Assembly (NCBI RefSeq): GCF_022780145.1
Contig: NZ_JALEXO010000343.1
Location: 1-11,579, forward strand
Direction of reading: 5' to 3'
Length of the DNA stretch: 11,579 bases
From: Intestinibacter sp.
Lineage (GTDB): Bacteria > Bacillota > Clostridia > Peptostreptococcales > Peptostreptococcaceae
Numbering within the stretch: position 1 is the first letter of the stretch; each line of letters starts with the position of its first letter. This document shows positions 7,133 to 11,579 of this stretch, piece by piece. Both the position numbers and the translations under genes were made by a program. The notes beneath the pieces are model-generated. The model saw only the letters and a program-made list of their open reading frames with translations. It searched no databases and had not been told where the DNA came from.

Positions 7133-7163
7133 TTGACAAACAAAAAAATAAATGGTATATAAT
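7133..7163 (+). promoter_or_regulatory. Sigma-A promoter of the hrcA heat-shock operon
   Basis: A perfect TTGACA (7133-7138) is followed by TATATA (7156-7161) at 17 bases, preceded by TGG, or by TATAAT (7158-7163) at 19 bases. Transcription would begin near 7168-7170, just before the CIRCE operator. This is the usual arrangement for HrcA-repressed class I heat-shock operons. Confidence 0.85.
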
Positions 7164-7176
7164 ATATATAATCTTT

Positions 7177-7203
7177 TTAGCACTCGGGTTTAATGAGTGC
7201 TAA
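7177..7203 (+). promoter_or_regulatory. CIRCE operator, HrcA binding site
   Basis: TTAGCACTC (7177-7185) and GAGTGCTAA (7195-7203) form the exact CIRCE consensus inverted repeat with the standard nine-base spacer. It sits at the start of the transcript and ends 19 bases before hrcA, so HrcA would block transcription of the whole operon until heat inactivates it. I see no second CIRCE before grpE, dnaK or dnaJ. Confidence 0.97.
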
Positions 7204-7222
7204 CAGCAAGGAGGAACTTATA

Positions 7223-8242
7223 ATGGAACTTAATGAAAGAAAAATGAAAATCCTCAAAGCGATAGTTAAAGATTATATTGAAACAGCTGAAGCTGTAGGA
7301 TCTAGAACAATTTCTAAAAAGCATAACCTTGGAGTTAGCGCTGCAACTATAAGAAATGAAATGGCAGATTTAGAGGAATTAGGATATCTAGTTCAACCGC
7401 ATACATCAGCAGGTAGGGTGCCAACAGAAAAGGGTTATAAATTATATGTAGATTTGTTGATGGGAACTAATGAATTAGACGATAGCGATAAGCAGGTCAT
7501 AGAAAAATGTGTGGAAAGTAATATGAGCCATATACAAAGTTTAATTCATGAAACCTCTAAAATGTTATCACAGCTTACTAATTACACTACAATAGGTACA
7601 ACAAGACAGCTAGTAAAGCCTAGTGTGATTAAACATATACAACTAGTTAGCATGGCAGAGCACAGTATTTTATTGATAGTTGTGACAGATACTGGTGATA
7701 TAAAGAAAACTGATATATTCACCAAAAAGTATTTAGATCAAGCTAAGTTGAATATAATTTCTGATAATCTTACTAAGAAGCTTGCAGGAAAGAGTATAAC
7801 AGATATCGATAACAATTTAATAGCTTTTATAAAATACGAAATAGGAGAATATTCTTCAATAGTAGATAAGCTACTTAGTATATTAAATTCTAACGTATCA
7901 GAAGAAGATGTTTCAATCAGCTTAAATGGAGTTACAAACATACTCAATTATCCAGAATTTAATGATGTACTAAAGGCTAGAAGCTTTTTAGATATGCTTG
8001 AGACAAAAGAAACCGTATCACAAATTATACATTCGAAGGGCATACTAAAGGATAACACTAATATAATAATTGGTAGCGATAATGATTGTCAACAAGCTAA
8101 GGAATGTAGTGTTGTGACTGCTACATATAAAATAGACAATGAACAAATAGGACGTATAAGCTTTATAGGTCCGACTAGAATGGATTATTCTAGAATATAT
8201 TCAATAATCAATTATATGAATATATTGCTTAATAATAAATAG
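7223..8242 (+). CDS. hrcA: Heat-inducible transcription repressor HrcA
   Basis: HrcA is the repressor that binds CIRCE; its folding depends on GroEL, which links it to chaperone demand. The protein has 339 residues from ATG 7223, typical for the family. The N-terminal winged helix is clear, with VSAATIRNEMADLEELGYL (38-56) followed by the signature HTSAGRVPTEKGYKLYVD (60-77). The rest matches the HrcA dimerisation and inserted domains, with the late GPTRMDYSR stretch near the C-terminus. AAGGAGG (7208-7214) lies eight bases before ATG 7223. An upstream in-frame ATG at 7193 lies inside the CIRCE repeat and has no ribosome binding site, so it is rejected. As first gene behind CIRCE, hrcA is self-repressed. 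grpE follows 30 bases later. Confidence 0.97.
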   Translation: MELNERKMKILKAIVKDYIETAEAVGSRTISKKHNLGVSAATIRNEMADLEELGYLVQPHTSAGRVPTEKGYKLYVDLLMGTNELDDSDKQVIEKCVESNMSHIQSLIHETSKMLSQLTNYTTIGTTRQLVKPSVIKHIQLVSMAEHSILLIVVTDTGDIKKTDIFTKKYLDQAKLNIISDNLTKKLAGKSITDIDNNLIAFIKYEIGEYSSIVDKLLSILNSNVSEEDVSISLNGVTNILNYPEFNDVLKARSFLDMLETKETVSQIIHSKGILKDNTNIIIGSDNDCQQAKECSVVTATYKIDNEQIGRISFIGPTRMDYSRIYSIINYMNILLNNK

Positions 8243-8272
8243 AAAATAAAAGGAATCGAGGGGTGTAGTATC

Positions 8273-8875
8273 TTGGAAAAAAAGGATGTGCAATCTGAAG
8301 TTAAAAATGATTCAAGTACTTCCACTGAAGATCAAGTAATTGAAGATCAAGTGACAGAAGATGTTGATAAAGAACAAACTGAGGATGACAATGTGACAGA
8401 TATAAATTCTAAATTAGAAGAAAAGAAAGTCAACGATCAAATAAAAGACTTAGAATCTAAAATAGAACAATATGAAGATAAATATAAGAGACTTCAAGCA
8501 GAATATGCTAACTACATGAGAAGAACACAACAAGAAAAAGAAACTATAGGAATATTTGCAAATGAAAAGATAATAACTGAATTAATACCAGTTATAGATA
8601 ATATGGAAAGAGCACTAGATGCATGTACAGATAAAGAAGAAGCTCTTTTCAAAGGTGTGGATTTAGTTTACAAACAACTAAAAGATTCACTTACTAAATT
8701 TGGAGTTGAAGAAATAGAAGCAGAAGGTGCTGAATTTGATCCAAATGTTCATATGGCAGTAATGCAAGAAAGTATCGAAGGCGTAGAACCAAACAAGGTT
8801 GTAATGGTACTACAAAAAGGATACAAGCTAGGTACAAAGGTAATAAGACCGACAATGGTAAAAGTATCTTGCTAA
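8273..8875 (+). CDS. grpE: Nucleotide exchange factor GrpE
   Basis: GrpE releases ADP from DnaK and so resets the Hsp70 cycle. The 200-residue protein has the usual plan: a disordered, acidic N-terminus (about residues 1-45), a long charged coiled-coil helix (about 48-95) and a C-terminal beta domain with the family signature FDPNVHMAVMQ (155-165) and GYKLGTKVIRPTMVKV (183-198). The start is TTG at 8273 with GAGGGGTG (8258-8265) seven bases upstream; the nearest ATG (8286) is out of frame. A 12-base direct repeat within the acidic region encodes repeated EDQV. No promoter is visible in the 30 bases after hrcA, so it is expressed from the hrcA promoter. Confidence 0.96.
   Translation: MEKKDVQSEVKNDSSTSTEDQVIEDQVTEDVDKEQTEDDNVTDINSKLEEKKVNDQIKDLESKIEQYEDKYKRLQAEYANYMRRTQQEKETIGIFANEKIITELIPVIDNMERALDACTDKEEALFKGVDLVYKQLKDSLTKFGVEEIEAEGAEFDPNVHMAVMQESIEGVEPNKVVMVLQKGYKLGTKVIRPTMVKVSC
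8326..8352 (+). repeat. Short tandem duplication inside grpE
   Basis: TGAAGATCAAGT occurs at 8326-8337 and again at 8341-8352, a 15-base period that keeps frame and duplicates EDQV in the acidic N-terminus. It lies in a disordered, fast-changing part of GrpE and probably has no functional effect. Confidence 0.8.
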
Positions 8876-8895
8876 TAAATATTGCAAATAATAAA

Positions 8896-8922
8896 TAGCT
8901 AGTAAAATAAGTAGCTAGTAAA
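8896..8922 (+). repeat. Direct repeat between grpE and dnaK
   Basis: TAGCTAGTAAA occurs at 8896-8906 and 8912-8922, a 16-base period. Each copy contains the palindrome TAGCTA, so the two can also pair as a six-base stem with a ten-base loop. It may be a slippage product or a weak mRNA processing or stability element. No promoter or CIRCE is apparent in this gap. Confidence 0.6.
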
Positions 8923-8967
8923 TAAATAAATTAATTAAGAATGAAAATTTTCAGGAGGCGTTTTAAA

Positions 8968-10797
8968 ATGGCAAAAGTAATAGGTATAGATTTAGGAACA
9001 ACAAATTCTTGTGTTGCAGTATTAGAAGGTGGAGAACCTCAAATAATAGCAAACACTGAAGGTATGAGAACAACACCATCAGTAGTAGCATTTACAAAAG
9101 ATGGTGAAAGAATAGTCGGAGAACCTGCAAAAAGACAAGCAGTTACAAATGCAGAAAGAACTGTAACATCAATAAAAACTCATATGGGTACAGATTACAA
9201 AGTTAATATAGATGGTAAAGGATATACTCCACAAGAAATATCAGCTATAATACTTCAAAAATTAAAAGCAGATGCTGAAAGCTACTTAGGTCAAACAGTA
9301 ACTGAAGCAGTTATAACAGTTCCAGCATACTTCACAGATGCACAAAGACAAGCAACTAAAGATGCAGGTAGAATAGCAGGACTTGATGTTAAGAGAATAA
9401 TCAACGAACCAACAGCTGCTGCTTTAGCATATGGTATGGATAAATTAGACGAAGACAAAAAAATCTTAGTATTCGACTTAGGTGGTGGTACATTCGACGT
9501 ATCATTACTAGAAATCGGTGACGGTACTTTCGAAGTTTTAGCTACTGCTGGTAACAACAGATTAGGTGGAGATGACTTCGATAAAGTTATAATAGACTAC
9601 TTAGCTGATGAATTCCAAAAAGCTGAAGGTGTAGATTTAAGAAACGATAAAATGGCTTTACAAAGATTAAAAGAAGCTGCTGAAAAAGCTAAAAAAGAAT
9701 TATCTTCAACAATGACATCAAACATAAATCTACCATTCATAACTGCAACTGCAGAAGGTCCAAAACATATGAATATAGATTTAACAAGAGCTAAATTCGA
9801 TGAATTAACTGCTCACTTAGTAGAAAAAACTATGGGACCAACTAAGAGTGCTTTATCAGATGCTGGACTTTCAGTATCAGAAATAGATGATGTATTATTA
9901 GTAGGTGGATCTACAAGAATACCAGCTGTTCAAGAAGCTGTTAAAAAATTCATAGGAAAAGATCCTCATAAAGGTATAAACCCAGACGAATGTGTTGCTG
10001 CTGGTGCTGCTATACAAGCTGGTGTATTAACTGGTGAAGTTAACGACTTATTATTATTAGATGTTACTCCGCTATCTTTAGGTATAGAAACTATGGGTAA
10101 CGTAATGACTAAAATAATAGAAAGAAATACAACAATACCAACTAAGAAATCTCAAGTATTCTCAACTGCTGCTGATAACCAAACTGCTGTTGATATACAT
10201 GTACTTCAAGGTGAAAGATCTATGGCATATGATAATACTACTTTAGGTAGATTCCAATTATCAGAAATACCACCAGCACCAAGAGGAATACCTCAAATAG
10301 AAGTTACTTTCGATATAGATGCTAATGGTATAGTTCACGTTACTGCTAAAGATTTAGGAACTGGAAAAGAACAAAAAGTTACTATAACTTCAGGAACTAA
10401 CTTATCAGAAGAAGAAATAGAAAGAAAAGTTAAAGAAGCTGAAATGAATGCTGAAGCTGATAAAGCTAAAAAAGATAGAATAGAAGCAGTTAACCAAGCT
10501 GATTCAACTATATATCAAACAGAAAAAACTTTAAATGAACTTGGTGACAAAGTAAATGCTGATGATAAATCTGCAATAGAAGCTGCTGTTGCGTCATTAA
10601 AAGAAGTAAAAGATAAAGAATCTGCAACTGCTGAAGAAATAAAATCAGCTATAGATGAAGTAATGAACAAATTCCACAAAATATCTGAGCAAATGTATCA
10701 ACAAGCTCAAGCTGAACAAGCTGCTCAAGGTGGAGAACAAGCTGATCAAAATCAATCAAATGATGATGTTGTAGATGCAGATTTCAAAGAAGTATAA
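8968..10797 (+). CDS. dnaK: Chaperone DnaK (Hsp70)
   Basis: DnaK is the ATP-driven Hsp70 chaperone; it works with DnaJ, which delivers substrates and stimulates ATP hydrolysis, and with GrpE. From ATG 8968 it has 609 residues. The nucleotide-binding domain shows IDLGTTNS (7-14), DLGGGTFDVS (170-179) and LVGGSTR (311-317). The linker DLLLLDV (360-366) leads to the substrate-binding domain and a helical lid, ending in a glutamine-rich tail and DVVDADFKEV. The segment around residues 70-90 lacks the insert found in Gram-negative DnaK, as in other Firmicutes. AGGAGG (8953-8958) lies nine bases before ATG 8968; the upstream in-frame ATG at 8941 precedes this site and is rejected. Alanine codons switch from mostly GCA (14 of 16) before residue 148 to mostly GCT after it. 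Confidence 0.98.
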   Translation: MAKVIGIDLGTTNSCVAVLEGGEPQIIANTEGMRTTPSVVAFTKDGERIVGEPAKRQAVTNAERTVTSIKTHMGTDYKVNIDGKGYTPQEISAIILQKLKADAESYLGQTVTEAVITVPAYFTDAQRQATKDAGRIAGLDVKRIINEPTAAALAYGMDKLDEDKKILVFDLGGGTFDVSLLEIGDGTFEVLATAGNNRLGGDDFDKVIIDYLADEFQKAEGVDLRNDKMALQRLKEAAEKAKKELSSTMTSNINLPFITATAEGPKHMNIDLTRAKFDELTAHLVEKTMGPTKSALSDAGLSVSEIDDVLLVGGSTRIPAVQEAVKKFIGKDPHKGINPDECVAAGAAIQAGVLTGEVNDLLLLDVTPLSLGIETMGNVMTKIIERNTTIPTKKSQVFSTAADNQTAVDIHVLQGERSMAYDNTTLGRFQLSEIPPAPRGIPQIEVTFDIDANGIVHVTAKDLGTGKEQKVTITSGTNLSEEEIERKVKEAEMNAEADKAKKDRIEAVNQADSTIYQTEKTLNELGDKVNADDKSAIEAAVASLKEVKDKESATAEEIKSAIDEVMNKFHKISEQMYQQAQAEQAAQGGEQADQNQSNDDVVDADFKEV

Positions 10798-10809
10798 GAT
10801 TTGAATTTG

Positions 10810-10837
10810 TTGCAAAAACATAGAGATTGTGTATAAT
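10810..10837 (+). promoter_or_regulatory. Possible internal promoter for dnaJ
   Basis: TTGCAA (10810-10815) and a perfect TATAAT (10832-10837) are 16 bases apart, starting just after the dnaK stop. Transcription from near 10844 would give dnaJ a leader of about 93 bases containing the hairpins at 10843-10860 and 10875-10910. No CIRCE accompanies it, so it could supply basal dnaJ expression. Such matches also arise by chance in AT-rich spacers. Confidence 0.45.
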
Positions 10838-10842
10838 AAATT

Positions 10843-10862
10843 AAAGGATATTAATCTTTTTT
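10843..10862 (+). terminator. Small hairpin with T run after dnaK
   Basis: AAAGGAT (10843-10849) pairs with ATCTTTT (10854-10860) around a four-base loop, with one G-T pair, and lies in a run of six T (10857-10862). It is weak, having only one G-C pair, and may be a minor terminator or chance. Confidence 0.25.
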
Positions 10863-10874
10863 AAAACAATTAAT

Positions 10875-10912
10875 AATAGCTTGTAGTTTAATATTCTACA
10901 AGCTATTGTTTT
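10875..10912 (+). terminator. Strong hairpin between dnaK and dnaJ, probable terminator or attenuator
   Basis: AATAGCTTGTAG (10875-10886) pairs perfectly with CTACAAGCTATT (10896-10907) around a nine-base loop, and the stem extends by three more pairs (10872-10874 with 10908-10910). A T-rich GTTTTG follows. AAAACAAT (10863-10870) can also pair with ATTGTTTT (10905-10912), offering a competing fold. It lies only 25 bases before dnaJ, so it probably lowers dnaJ expression relative to dnaK by partial termination, or stabilises the hrcA-grpE-dnaK mRNA. Confidence 0.7.
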
Positions 10913-10936
10913 GTAATATAAAGTTGGTGACAAAAC

Positions 10937-11579
10937 TTGAGTACTAAAAGAGACTACTATGATGTCTTAGGTGTTGGCAAAAGTGCGGATGCATCTGAGA
11001 TAAAAAAAGCTTATAGAAAATTAGCTATGAAATATCACCCAGATAAAAACCCAGGTGACAAAGAAGCGGAAGAAAAATTTAAAGAAATAAATGAAGCATA
11101 TGAAGTACTATCAGATGAAACTAAGAGAAGAAACTACGATCAATTTGGTCATGAAGGTGTAAACGGTCAAGGATTTGGTGGTGCTGGAGGTTTCGGTGGC
11201 CAAGGATTTGGTGGATTTGATGATATATTTGGAGATATATTTGGTGGAGGATTTGGAGGATTTAACTTTGGATCAGGTCGTTCATCATCTAGAGCGAGAA
11301 AAGGAAGAGATAGCGTAATTAATGTAAACCTTACATTTGAAGAAGCTGTATTTGGATGTAAAAAAACTGTAAACGTCACTGTAAATGATACATGTTCAGA
11401 ATGTGATGGTAAAGGGGGACATGGAGAAAAAAAATGTCCTACTTGTAATGGTAGTGGTACAGTTACATCTGAACAAAGATCATTGTTTGGAACATTTATG
11501 ACAAGAACAACATGTACTGAATGTAATGGAAAAGGAAAAGTATATGAAAAAACATGCTCTTCTTGTAGAGGTACAGGAA
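10937..11579 (+). CDS. dnaJ: Chaperone DnaJ (Hsp40), 3' end beyond the window
   Basis: DnaJ hands unfolded proteins to DnaK and stimulates its ATPase. The window holds the first 214 codons. The J domain (about residues 5-69) contains HPD at 34-36, required for contact with DnaK. A glycine/phenylalanine-rich linker runs from about 71 to 115. The zinc-finger region has four CxxCxGxG units beginning at residues 153, 167, 193 and 207, making it a type I DnaJ. The spacer between the first two zinc units is six residues, against nine in E. coli DnaJ. The start is TTG at 10937, six bases after GGTGA in AAGTTGGTGA (10921-10930); MSTKRDYYDVLG is a normal DnaJ beginning. The C-terminal substrate-binding domains lie past the window edge. 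Confidence 0.97.
   Translation, partial: MSTKRDYYDVLGVGKSADASEIKKAYRKLAMKYHPDKNPGDKEAEEKFKEINEAYEVLSDETKRRNYDQFGHEGVNGQGFGGAGGFGGQGFGGFDDIFGDIFGGGFGGFNFGSGRSSSRARKGRDSVINVNLTFEEAVFGCKKTVNVTVNDTCSECDGKGGHGEKKCPTCNGSGTVTSEQRSLFGTFMTRTTCTECNGKGKVYEKTCSSCRGTG

Noticed and set aside
8941..8967. Upstream in-frame ATG as the dnaK start
   Set aside because: It would translate through the AGGAGG that serves ATG 8968, and DnaK proteins start at MAKVIGIDLGTT.
9291..9557. Open frame of 88 codons on the minus strand inside dnaK
   Set aside because: It is antisense to the conserved nucleotide-binding domain, resembles no known protein and has no expression signals.
11167..11379. Proline- and asparagine-rich open frame on the minus strand opposite dnaJ
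   Set aside because: The low-complexity sequence is simply the complement of the glycine/phenylalanine linker of DnaJ.
1..11579. CRISPR arrays, tRNA or rRNA genes, insertion sequences, prophage or attachment sites
   Set aside because: No regularly spaced repeats, RNA-gene signatures, transposase or integrase genes or terminal inverted repeats were seen on either strand.

Overview
The window is AT-rich and gene-dense, with every gene on the + strand. AGGAGG-type ribosome binding sites, frequent ATA/TTA/AGA codons and the order lepA – hemW – hrcA – grpE – dnaK – dnaJ point to a low-GC Firmicute of the class Clostridia. The family Peptostreptococcaceae is a plausible but unproven guess.

Layout: (1) lepA (translation factor EF4) fills 3-1805 and ends at a long hairpin. 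(2) A 611-base AT-rich gap holds a good extended -10 promoter and a possible operator. (3) A four-gene poly-gamma-glutamate locus follows at 2417-5922: pgsB/capB, pgsC/capC, a 44-codon capE-like gene and a CapD-type gamma-glutamyltransferase, closed by a terminator. (4) hemW (radical-SAM heme chaperone) comes next, with its promoter overlapping that terminator. (5) The class I heat-shock operon starts behind a sigma-A promoter and a perfect CIRCE operator: hrcA, grpE, dnaK, then a promoter-plus-hairpin region, then dnaJ, which runs off the window end after 214 codons.

How the genes work together: PgsB and PgsC would polymerise glutamate through gamma-carboxyl linkages at the membrane, helped by the tiny CapE-like protein. 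The CapD-type enzyme would cut the polymer and transfer it, probably to the cell wall. HrcA represses its own operon through CIRCE, and GrpE, DnaK and DnaJ form the Hsp70 chaperone cycle.

Points most worth attention: the polyglutamate locus sits between two housekeeping genes that are usually neighbours in Clostridia; it has no capA/pgsA gene; pgsB appears to start at a rare ATT codon; half of the ten genes use a non-ATG start; and lepA and dnaK each show an abrupt internal change in codon choice. No wholly new system is evident. The unusual part is the form and location of the polyglutamate locus.
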